From: Paracoccaceae bacterium
GTDB taxonomy: Bacteria > Pseudomonadota > Alphaproteobacteria > Rhodobacterales > Rhodobacteraceae
Assembly: GCA_003545125.1 (NCBI GenBank)
Contig: DQCI01000180.1
Coordinates: forward strand, 1-14,436
Direction of reading: 5' to 3'
Length of the DNA: 14,436 nucleotides
The notes beneath the pieces were generated by a model. The model made no database searches and was not told where the DNA came from. It saw nothing but the letters and a program-made list of their open reading frames with translations. Both the position numbers and the translations under genes were made by a program. Below are positions 7,298-13,984 of this stretch, piece by piece; the first letter of the stretch is position 1, and each line of letters begins with the position of its first letter.

Positions 7298-8248
7298 ATG
7301 GGACTGCCGATCATCGACATCTCGGGGATGTCTTCGCCCGACCCTGCGGTGCGGCGCGCCGTAGGGGAGGCTCTGCAGGCGGCCTGTCTGGAACACGGGT
7401 TTTTCTACTGCGTCGGTCACGGCGTACCGCAGGGGCTGATCGACGCCGCGATGGCGGAGACCCGCGCTCTGTTCGATCTACCCGAAACAGCGAAGGACGC
7501 CGTCGAGAAGTCGCTTTCTCCCTGCAACCGCGGCTATGAACAGCTCGGCGGCCAAACCCTGCAACCCGGCGCCCTGCCCGACCGCAAGGAGGGATATTAC
7601 ATCGGCGAGGAGTTGTCGTCGCTCGACGCCCGGGTGCGGGCCGGCAAATTCAACCATGGCGCCAACCAATGGCCCCAGGGCCTGCCCGGGTTCGAGCCAG
7701 CGATGATGGCCTATTTTTCGGCGCTCACGGTGGTGGGCGCGCGGCTGATGCGCGGCATGGCCCTGTCGCTCGACCTTGACGAAGGATACTTCGATTTCTT
7801 CACCACCCAGCCGATGGCGACGCTGCGCCTGCTGCATTACCCGCCCGCGCGTCCCGACGTGCCGGACGAGATGGGCGCGGGCGCGCATACCGATTTTGGC
7901 GGGCTTACCATCCTGCTTCAGGATATGAACGGCGGGCTTCAGGTGAAGGATCCGCACGCGGCGGGCTGGATCGACGCGCCGCCGATCGAGGGGGCCTACG
8001 TCGTCAACCTCGGCGACATGATCTCGCGCTGGACCAATGACCGCTATGTCTCGACGCTCCACCGCGTCATCAACACCTCCGGGAACGAACGCTACTCGAT
8101 CCCGTTTTTCTACACCGGCAACCCGGACACCGAGGTGACTTGCATTCCCACCTGTCTCGACGCGGGCGAGCGCGCGAAGTATGCGCCCGTCACAGTGCTC
8201 GACCACCTGCGCTCGATGTACCGGAAAACCTATGTCAGCAAGGCCTGA
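7298..8248 (+). CDS. IPNS-family 2-oxoglutarate/Fe(II) oxygenase, copy 2
   Basis: A 316-residue member of the same superfamily as its upstream neighbour. LPIIDIS opens the protein directly, without the N-terminal extension of copy 1, and HGFFYCVGHGVP (33-44) is the DIOX_N core. Iron ligands are His197, Asp199 (GAHTDFG) and His255 (TLHRV); Arg265/Ser267 (RYS) would bind 2-oxoglutarate. Segments PMATLRLLHYPPAR and GAYVVNLGDMISRWTNDRYVST match copy 3 (minus strand) much better than copy 1, so copies 2 and 3 are the closer pair. The ATG lies 2 bases after the previous stop, indicating translational coupling. The 3' end overlaps the alpha/beta hydrolase gene by 17 bases. Tandem oxygenases suggest sequential oxidations of one substrate or of related ones (inference). 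Confidence 0.88.
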   Translation: MGLPIIDISGMSSPDPAVRRAVGEALQAACLEHGFFYCVGHGVPQGLIDAAMAETRALFDLPETAKDAVEKSLSPCNRGYEQLGGQTLQPGALPDRKEGYYIGEELSSLDARVRAGKFNHGANQWPQGLPGFEPAMMAYFSALTVVGARLMRGMALSLDLDEGYFDFFTTQPMATLRLLHYPPARPDVPDEMGAGAHTDFGGLTILLQDMNGGLQVKDPHAAGWIDAPPIEGAYVVNLGDMISRWTNDRYVSTLHRVINTSGNERYSIPFFYTGNPDTEVTCIPTCLDAGERAKYAPVTVLDHLRSMYRKTYVSKA

Positions 8249-8987
8249 GCGGCTCATCCTAATCCATGGCGCCTGGGCGGGCGCCTGGGTCTGGGAGGCG
8301 CTGGTGGCAGCACTCTCCAGGCTCGGCTGCGAGGCGCTGGCACTCGATCTTCCCGGTGACGGGATTCATCCGATTGCGGCCGAAGATGTTGTTCTCGAAG
8401 ATTATTTCGATGCGCTCGACGCTGCAATCGGCGCGGGCTCGGTGGCGCTCGTCGGCCATTCCGGCGGCGGAATGCTGGTGACAGCCGCCGCCGAGCGCTT
8501 CGGTGGCCGGGTGCGTCACGGCATCTGGGTCGCGGGGATGCTGCTGAAAGCGGGCGAAAGCTTCGACGACATTCAGGCACAAGTGGCCGGGCCCGGGCAA
8601 AAGATCGGGGTCACGCCCCACATCCTCCCTTCGGCGGACGGAACGAGCAGCACCGTGCCACCCGCGGCGGCACTTGAGCATTTCTTTCAGGATCTGGAGC
8701 CCAAGGTCGCGGCACGGGCCGCCGACAGGCTCACCCCGCAACCAACCGTCGGGCACCGCATTCCAAGCGTCGCCGGTCCAGCCATGGACAGGCTTCCGAA
8801 GCTCTATGTTCAGGCGACCCAAGACCGCTCCGTGCGCCCGCAGGCCCAGCGGATCATGTGCGCGGGCTGGGACAATCTCGACGTGACACAGATGAACACA
8901 GGCCATGTGCCCCAGGTGGCCGATCCGGACGGACTGGCCGCAATCATCGACGACTGGCTCTCCGCCACCTCTCACATCGGCGCATAG
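8232..8987 (+). CDS. Alpha/beta-fold hydrolase
   Basis: A 251-residue serine hydrolase of the alpha/beta fold. The oxyanion strand is LILIHGAWAGAWVWE (8-22), the nucleophile elbow GHSGGGM has Ser77, the probable acid is Asp198 (TQDRSV), and the catalytic His is His225 (NTGHVPQVADPDGLA). This short form with HGAW and GHSGGG resembles salicylate/methyl ester esterases and hydroxynitrile-lyase-like hydrolases. It would cleave an ester, amide or C-C bond, or open a ring, in the cytoplasm; there is no signal peptide. The ATG at 8232 starts inside copy 2 of the oxygenase, overlapping by 17 bases, and gives the expected family N-terminus; the frame stays open upstream to 8181 but that part reads as oxygenase shadow. 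It is the last plus-strand gene of the operon and overlaps the convergent oxygenase by 16 bases. Confidence 0.82.
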   Translation: MSARPERLILIHGAWAGAWVWEALVAALSRLGCEALALDLPGDGIHPIAAEDVVLEDYFDALDAAIGAGSVALVGHSGGGMLVTAAAERFGGRVRHGIWVAGMLLKAGESFDDIQAQVAGPGQKIGVTPHILPSADGTSSTVPPAAALEHFFQDLEPKVAARAADRLTPQPTVGHRIPSVAGPAMDRLPKLYVQATQDRSVRPQAQRIMCAGWDNLDVTQMNTGHVPQVADPDGLAAIIDDWLSATSHIGA

Positions 8988-9880
8988 GTCGCATCCAGCC
9001 GCGACCGCAGATAATCGGCACCGCTGATCGGTGGGTATTTGGCCGCGCCCGTCCCCGGCAGGGCTTCGATCACGGCATCCGGATTCGGGTCGAGGAAAAA
9101 CGCGATCGAGCGCCGGGTTGCCTTCGGCGGCAGCACCCGGTGGGGCGTCGAGATGTAGATGTCATTCGACCAGCGCATCAGGCAATCGCCGATATTGACC
9201 ACATAGGCGCCGGGCACATGCGGCACATCCATCCAGTCGTCGCCGCGCGGTTGCACCTGGAGCCCGCCAACCCCGTCGGTCATCAGCAGCGTCACCGAGC
9301 CGTAGTCGCTATGCGCGCCCGCCCCGATCCCGCCCTCGCTCGGCGGATAACGCAGCACACGGAGCGTCGCCATCGGCTCGGTGAAAAAGGGCGGGAAGAA
9401 CCCCTCAGGCAAGCCCAGCTCCTGTTCGAACGCAGCGTGCAGCGCCACGCCAAGGTCAAGTGCGGCCTGGTAGTACCCCAGCATCGTCACCCGAAACCCC
9501 GGCAGATCGGGCCAGACGTTGACGCCACGAAACGGCTCACCCGCCACCACGCGCGGATCGTCCACCGCAAGATCCCATCCGACGTTGTAGGCCTCCTTCT
9601 GATCCAGAAGCCCGCTGGTCTCGTCCAGAGCTTCGGAGCCAGATGCCGCCCAGCCGCGATTGTGCGGGTTGAGCCGGATCTCGAGCCTGCGTTTGATCTC
9701 GTCCGGCAGGGCAAAAAAGGCATCGGCCTGAGTGAACACGCCGTCGATCAACCCCTGGTCGATTCCGTGTCCGGTCAGCAGGAAGAACCCGGTGTCCCGG
9801 CAGGCGTGACCGAGATCGGCCACAAAGCCCTCTCGGTCACTGCCACTTGCAAACCGCTGCCAGTCCAGAATTGGGATCAT
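8972..9880 (-). CDS. IPNS-family 2-oxoglutarate/Fe(II) oxygenase, copy 3
   Basis: A 302-residue third member of the IPNS superfamily. MIPILDW leads into RDTGFFLLTGHGI (28-40). Iron ligands are His190, Asp192 (GAHSDYG) and His247 (TPHRV); Arg256/Ser258 would hold 2-oxoglutarate. The segments PMATLRVLRYPP and GAYVVNIGDCLMRWSNDIYIST are close to copy 2. The ATG at 9880 has AAAGGAG 8 bases upstream and overlaps the stop of the reductase gene (ATGA), so it is the second gene of a minus-strand operon. A much longer upstream frame exists but only mirrors the reductase. The gene is tail-to-tail with the alpha/beta hydrolase, overlapping by 16 bases with no space for a terminator between the two operons. 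Having its own operon suggests separate regulation from copies 1 and 2. Confidence 0.88.
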   Translation of the reverse strand: MIPILDWQRFASGSDREGFVADLGHACRDTGFFLLTGHGIDQGLIDGVFTQADAFFALPDEIKRRLEIRLNPHNRGWAASGSEALDETSGLLDQKEAYNVGWDLAVDDPRVVAGEPFRGVNVWPDLPGFRVTMLGYYQAALDLGVALHAAFEQELGLPEGFFPPFFTEPMATLRVLRYPPSEGGIGAGAHSDYGSVTLLMTDGVGGLQVQPRGDDWMDVPHVPGAYVVNIGDCLMRWSNDIYISTPHRVLPPKATRRSIAFFLDPNPDAVIEALPGTGAAKYPPISGADYLRSRLDATYAPM

Positions 9881-10518
9881 GCTTGTGTCTCCTTTGGTCG
9901 CAGAGCAGGGCCAGGGGCGCGCGCCGCGATCAACCGGGCGATCTTTCGGTCGACCAGATCCAGGTGCCGGGCGCGGCTTTCCGGTGTGGAACTGTCCATC
10001 AGGTAATGCGCGGCATAGACCCGGGCCGCACGCCGGGCGATCAGAAACCCAAGCCCCCGCATCAGGGTGCGTCGCCCCGGCGCGCCCACTATTAGGGTCA
10101 GCCAACGGCTCGCACCGCAGGTAGTGAAAACACCAATTCGGGTGATGTGACCCAGTCCGGGGCGAATGTCTTCGCCTTCCGACCGCGGCATCAAAAAGGC
10201 CAGGTCCGGAAGCAAGAGCCTGTCCATCCAGCCTTTGAGCATGGCGGGCAATCCGTACCACCAGGTCGGGTAGACGAAGATCAGCGTATCGGCCCAGAGC
10301 AGATCGGCGCATTCCGCCTCGATCCCGTCGCGGTTCTTGGCCGGATCTTCATAGTCGCGATGGGCCCGCTCGCTCAGGACTGGATCGAAACCCATCCCGT
10401 AAAGGTCGTGCAGCCGATGTTGCGCGCCCGCGCCATCCAGCGCCGCCAGCACCTGGTCGCGCACAGCGGCGGTGAAACTGTCGGCCCTCGGATGGCAATA
10501 GACGACCAGCGCGCGCAC
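9877..10518 (-). CDS. Flavodoxin-fold NAD(P)H:quinone/flavin oxidoreductase
   Basis: A 213-residue protein of the NAD(P)H dehydrogenase (quinone)/Kef-ancillary group, an FMN- or FAD-dependent two-electron reductase with flavodoxin-like fold. Evidence: an opening strand ALVVYCHPRADSF (3-15), with the HPxxxSF phosphate-binding loop, and ADTLIFVYPTWWYGLPAMLKGWMDRLL (76-102), the flavin-binding hallmark of the family. The frame extends upstream to an ATG at 10614, but those 32 residues are Arg/Gly/Pro-rich and precede the normal first strand, so I chose the GTG at 10518, which has only a weak AAGGG upstream. Translation ends in an ATGA overlap with oxygenase copy 3. Its job could be reduction of a pathway intermediate or quinone detoxification. 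IPNS-type oxygenases normally need no dedicated reductase, so direct electron supply is unlikely. Confidence 0.78.
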   Translation of the reverse strand: MRALVVYCHPRADSFTAAVRDQVLAALDGAGAQHRLHDLYGMGFDPVLSERAHRDYEDPAKNRDGIEAECADLLWADTLIFVYPTWWYGLPAMLKGWMDRLLLPDLAFLMPRSEGEDIRPGLGHITRIGVFTTCGASRWLTLIVGAPGRRTLMRGLGFLIARRAARVYAAHYLMDSSTPESRARHLDLVDRKIARLIAARAPGPALRPKETQA

Positions 10519-10639
10519 CTTGTAACCCTTGTCCCACACCCCGGCTTTGGGGCTCTCGCGGCGACGATGCCCGAACGGTTCCCCGCGTCCCACCGAAATC
10601 GGCAGCCCCACCAAGTGATCTCCGACCCCGCACAGTCAA

Positions 10640-10656
10640 TGCCCGGAATCCGGGCA
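10640..10656. promoter_or_regulatory. Candidate operator palindrome with downstream half-site
   Basis: TGCCCGG-AAT-CCGGGCA is a perfect 7-base inverted repeat with a 3-base centre, in the 264-base gap between the divergent reductase and BMP transporter operons. The half-site TGCCCGG recurs as a direct repeat at 10664-10670, 24 bases on. A TTGACA hexamer lies at 10724-10729, although no good -10 box follows at normal spacing. The arrangement suits a regulator controlling both operons, but it could also form an RNA hairpin in a leader. No regulator gene is nearby. Confidence 0.33.
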
Positions 10657-10782
10657 GATAGCCTGCCCGGCGACGATGATTTGAGCAGGACCGCCCTTAC
10701 CTAACGGTCAGGGTCGCCCGTATTTGACAAGGCCTCTCCCGAGCCGGTCCTCTTCATCGAAATGGAGCGACAGGAGAGACAG

Positions 10783-11895
10783 ATGCCCAATTTCGATTTC
10801 AAACGACGCGACTTTCTCAGGACCGGCGCCGCGGGGCTTGCGGCAGGCGCCCTGCCCCTCAGCCTCGCGAAACAGGCCAAGGCCGCCGGTGATCTGACCA
10901 TCGGCGTGATCTATGTCGGCCCCAAGGACGATTTCGGCTGGAACCAGGCACACGCCGTGGCCATGGACATCCTGAAAGGCGTCGAGGGCGTCACGGTCGT
11001 CGAAGAAGAAAGCGTGCCCGAAACCGATGCCTGCGCGAAATCCATGGAATCGATGATCAACCTCGACGGCGCCGGGCTGATCCTCGGCACATCCTTCGGC
11101 TATTACATCCCGTTCATGCAGGATCTCGCGGCCAAATACCCGGAGGTGGTGTTCCGCCATGCTGCCCCGCTCTGGTCCGATGCGGATCCGGCCAACGCCG
11201 GCAGCTATTTCTGCTACCTGAACCAGGCGCATTACGTCGATGGCGTTGCCGCAGGCCTCTCCTCGCCGACCGGCAAGATCGGCTTCGTCGCCGCCAAGCC
11301 GATACCCTCGGTGCTTTCCAACATCAACTCGGTGCTGCTCGGTGCGCGCTCGGTCAACCCGGACGCGACCGTGCAAGTCATCTTCACCGGTGACTGGTCG
11401 ATGCCGGTGCGCGAAGCGGAAGCGGCGAACGCCTTGGTCGACGCGGGCTGTGACGTGCTCACCTGTCATGTGGACGGGCCCAAGGTGGTGATCGAGACCG
11501 CCGAGGCGCGCGGCGTGAAATCCTGTGGCCACAATGCCAGCCAGGCGCCGCTCGCGCCGAACGGCTTCATCACCGGCGCCGAGTACAAGTGGGAAACCAT
11601 CTACAAGATGTATGCCGACATGCTGGCGACGGGCGAGCCGCTGCCGAATATCGTGGTCGGCGGCTACCACAACGACATGGTCCAGAACACTACCTACGGC
11701 GCCGGGGCGACCCCGGAGGCCATTGCCGCCGCCGATGCTGCCATTGCCGCGCTGAAGGCGGGCGAGCCGATCTTCACAGGCACGCTCAAGGACAATCTCG
11801 GCAATGTGGTCATCGACAAGGCTTACGACAATTACGACCCCCATCTCGACGGGATGGACTACCTGCTCGAAGGCGTGATTGGCTCGATCACCTGA
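10783..11895 (+). CDS. BMP/PnrA-family ABC transporter substrate-binding protein, Tat-exported
   Basis: A 370-residue periplasmic receptor of the basic membrane protein family, whose characterised members bind purine and other nucleosides. The N-terminus is a twin-arginine signal: KRRDFLR at 7-13, a weakly hydrophobic region, and a likely AKA-A cleavage near 34. The mature part starts LTIGVIYVGPKDDFGWNQAHA, the classic BMP opening, with later family features (AAKYPEVVFRHAA, KIGFVAAKPIPSV, GCDVLTCHVDGP). Many BMP proteins are Sec-exported lipoproteins; here no lipobox Cys is seen, and Tat export implies the protein folds before export. The ATG at 10783 has AGGAG 7 bases upstream; an earlier ATG at 10762 lacks this. 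It heads an operon with two permeases and a formamidase, so its ligand is probably a nucleoside-like or amide-containing N compound (inference). Confidence 0.88.
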   Translation: MPNFDFKRRDFLRTGAAGLAAGALPLSLAKQAKAAGDLTIGVIYVGPKDDFGWNQAHAVAMDILKGVEGVTVVEEESVPETDACAKSMESMINLDGAGLILGTSFGYYIPFMQDLAAKYPEVVFRHAAPLWSDADPANAGSYFCYLNQAHYVDGVAAGLSSPTGKIGFVAAKPIPSVLSNINSVLLGARSVNPDATVQVIFTGDWSMPVREAEAANALVDAGCDVLTCHVDGPKVVIETAEARGVKSCGHNASQAPLAPNGFITGAEYKWETIYKMYADMLATGEPLPNIVVGGYHNDMVQNTTYGAGATPEAIAAADAAIAALKAGEPIFTGTLKDNLGNVVIDKAYDNYDPHLDGMDYLLEGVIGSIT

Positions 11896-11909
11896 GACCC
11901 GTCACAGGC

Positions 11910-11930
11910 CGCGGCGGGGATCTTGCCGCG
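11910..11930 (+). promoter_or_regulatory. Intercistronic stem-loop after the binding-protein gene
   Basis: CGCGGC (11910-11915) and GCCGCG (11925-11930) form a perfect 6-base GC stem with a 9-base loop, in the 67-base gap between the BMP receptor stop and the first permease start. No T-run follows, so it is not a standard terminator. Hairpins in this position commonly stabilise or partly terminate the receptor mRNA, so that more receptor than permease is made. The function here is inference. Confidence 0.35.
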
Positions 11931-11962
11931 ACACATTCGCAAACATCGGAAAGGAGGACCGG

Positions 11963-13060
11963 GTGGACGCAGAAGCGAGCCCTCCCAAGCCTCAGCGCGC
12001 TTTCGGCGCAGAGACCCTGCGCTCGGTCGAGGCCCTCGTCGTCCCGGTGGGATCGGTGCTTGCCTCGGCGCTGCTGTTCTCGGTCTTCCTGCTCGTGCTC
12101 GGCAAGGATCCCGTCCAATTCTTCCAGCTCCTCTGGAAGGGCGGGTTCGGCACCTCGTTCTCGATCCAGAACACGCTTCAGCGTTCCGCTCCGATCATAC
12201 TCACTGGCCTTGCATTCGCGGTCCCCGCCACCATCGGCCTTACAATGATCGGCGCGGAAGGCCCGTTGGTGATCGGCGGGTTTGCCGCCGCCGCCGCCGC
12301 TATTCCCCTGGTCACCATAGGTGCGCCCACCTCGGTGCTGCTGGCGCTCATGGCCGCCGCGGCCATGGCTGCCGGCGCGTTGCTCATCATGCTCGTCGGC
12401 TGGCTGCGCCATGCGCGTTCGGTGAACGAGACGATCTCCTCGCTGCTGCTCACCTATATCGCGATCGCGACGATGAACTTCTTCGTCGAAGGCGCGCTGC
12501 GTGATCCCTCGAGCCAGAACAAGCCCTCGACCCTGCCCATCGGCAAGGACAACATGATCGGGTCGATCCCGGGCACGGATGTGCATTGGGGGCTCGCGGC
12601 CGGAGTCATCCTCGCGGTGCTCATCGGGCTGCTGCTGCGGCGCACGACCTTCGGTTTTGCCGCCCGCGTGACCGGGGGCAACCCCCATGCGGCCCTCGCC
12701 CAGGGCCTGCCGGTGGGCGGTCTGATCCTTGCCTGCACCGCAATCTCCGGTGCGGTTGCGGGGCTCGCGGGCTTTTTCGAAGTCGCCGCCATCCACGGAC
12801 AGGCCAATGCCTCGCTGGTGGCGGGCTACGGATTTACCGGCATTCTCGTGAGCTTCCTTGCCCGGCATAACCCTTTCGTGGTCGTGCCCATCGCCATCAT
12901 CTTCGGCGCCATCGACGCTTCCGGCGGGCTCATCCAGCGCCGCATGGACTTGCCCGACGCCACCTCGGCGCTTCTGCAAGGCCTGATCTTCATCACGCTG
13001 CTGGCTTCCGAAACGCTGTTGGGCCGGTTCCGGATGTTCCAGCCGGTGGAGGCGCGGTAA
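11963..13060 (+). CDS. ABC transporter permease, BPD_transp_2 family (first of pair)
   Basis: A 365-residue inner-membrane permease of the branched-chain amino acid/sugar/nucleoside class that pairs with BMP receptors (YufP/NupP-like position). A polar, Pro-rich N-terminus of about 25 residues precedes many hydrophobic helices, including VEALVVPVGSVLASALLFSV, the GLTMIGAEGPLVIGG motif typical of these permeases, and GFAARVTGGNPHAALAQGLPVGGLI, the cytoplasmic coupling region. I chose the GTG at 11963 because AAGGAGG lies 5 bases before it; the frame runs back to 11879 but would overlap the receptor gene and add non-membrane sequence. The stop overlaps the next permease's ATG as TAATG. Length is in the family range. 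No ATPase gene lies between the receptor and this gene. Confidence 0.85.
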   Translation: MDAEASPPKPQRAFGAETLRSVEALVVPVGSVLASALLFSVFLLVLGKDPVQFFQLLWKGGFGTSFSIQNTLQRSAPIILTGLAFAVPATIGLTMIGAEGPLVIGGFAAAAAAIPLVTIGAPTSVLLALMAAAAMAAGALLIMLVGWLRHARSVNETISSLLLTYIAIATMNFFVEGALRDPSSQNKPSTLPIGKDNMIGSIPGTDVHWGLAAGVILAVLIGLLLRRTTFGFAARVTGGNPHAALAQGLPVGGLILACTAISGAVAGLAGFFEVAAIHGQANASLVAGYGFTGILVSFLARHNPFVVVPIAIIFGAIDASGGLIQRRMDLPDATSALLQGLIFITLLASETLLGRFRMFQPVEAR

Positions 13061-13977
13061 TGGCGAGCGGCGTGGAAACCGTGCTGATCGCCATGCTCGG
13101 TGGCGCGATCCGGGTTTCGACCCCCTATCTCTTCGTCGCCCTCGGCGAGACGATCACCGAGAAGTCCGGCCGCATCAACCTCGGGCTCGAAGGCAATCTC
13201 GTGCTCGGCGCCATGGTCGCCTACGCGACCTCGTTTCACAGCGGCCTGCCCTGGCTCGGGGTGCTGGCTGCCTTCGGCTCCGGGTTGGTGCTCGGTCTCA
13301 TCCACGGGGCGGTCTGCTCGCTGCCCAAGGTGAACGACATCGCCGTCGGCATCGCGATGATGACCTTCGGCATCGGCATCGCCTTCTTCCTCGGCAAACC
13401 CTACATCCAGCCCCAGGCGCCAAGGCTCGAGGGCCTGCCGCTGGGCAACTGGGCCACCAACCCGGCACTGAAACAGGCGCTTCTGATCAATCCGCTGTTC
13501 TTCCTCGGCATCGCCATCGCGGTGGTCCTCTGGTGGGCCTTTGCCAACACGAGACCCGGCCTCATCCTGCGCACCACAGGTGACAGCGAGGCCTCGGCCC
13601 GTGCGCTGGGGGTGAACCCGATCAAGGTGCGGATCCTTGCCACCGTGCTCGGCGGCGGGCTCGCGGGCGTCGGCGGGGCATTCCTGTCGCTGTCCTACCC
13701 CGGAAGCTGGAACGAGGGGCTGTCTTCCGGTCAGGGCCTCATGGCCGTCGCGCTGGTGATCTTCGCCCGCTGGCATCCGCTGCGTTGCGTCGTCGCCGCG
13801 CTCCTGTTCGGGGCCGCCGGTGCGCTTGGTCCCGCGCTGCAATCCGTGGGGATCAGCCAGGGCTACTACTTCTTCAATGCGGCTCCCTACATTCTCACCC
13901 TGTTCATCATGATCGCCTCTGCCCGCTCCGGTGCCACCCAGCACCAGGCGCCGGGCGAGCTGTCGATTGTCAAATGA
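13060..13977 (+). CDS. ABC transporter permease, BPD_transp_2 family (second of pair)
   Basis: A 305-residue partner permease (YufQ/NupQ-like position), expected to form a heterodimer with the preceding protein. Landmarks are GETITEKSGRINLGLEGNLVLGAM (28-51), a motif diagnostic of the nucleoside/ribose-type permeases, and GLILRTTGDSEASARALGVNPIKVR, the cytoplasmic coupling loop. Hydrophobic segments fill the rest, with the last at YILTLFIMIASA. The ATG at 13060 overlaps the previous stop by one base, implying coupled translation. The formamidase begins 8 bases after its stop. Without an ATPase in the window, the transporter is incomplete here; the ATPase may lie downstream of 14436 or elsewhere in the genome. 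Confidence 0.88.
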   Translation: MASGVETVLIAMLGGAIRVSTPYLFVALGETITEKSGRINLGLEGNLVLGAMVAYATSFHSGLPWLGVLAAFGSGLVLGLIHGAVCSLPKVNDIAVGIAMMTFGIGIAFFLGKPYIQPQAPRLEGLPLGNWATNPALKQALLINPLFFLGIAIAVVLWWAFANTRPGLILRTTGDSEASARALGVNPIKVRILATVLGGGLAGVGGAFLSLSYPGSWNEGLSSGQGLMAVALVIFARWHPLRCVVAALLFGAAGALGPALQSVGISQGYYFFNAAPYILTLFIMIASARSGATQHQAPGELSIVK

Positions 13978-13984
13978 GGTCGCC

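Noticed and set aside
10519..10614. N-terminal extension of the flavodoxin-fold reductase to ATG 10614
   Set aside because: The 32 added residues are Arg/Gly/Pro-rich, lie before the canonical first strand of the family, and have no clear ribosome site.
10724..10760. Sigma-70 promoter at TTGACA 10724
   Set aside because: The -35 hexamer is perfect, but no acceptable -10 box lies 16-18 bases downstream, so I do not annotate it as a promoter.
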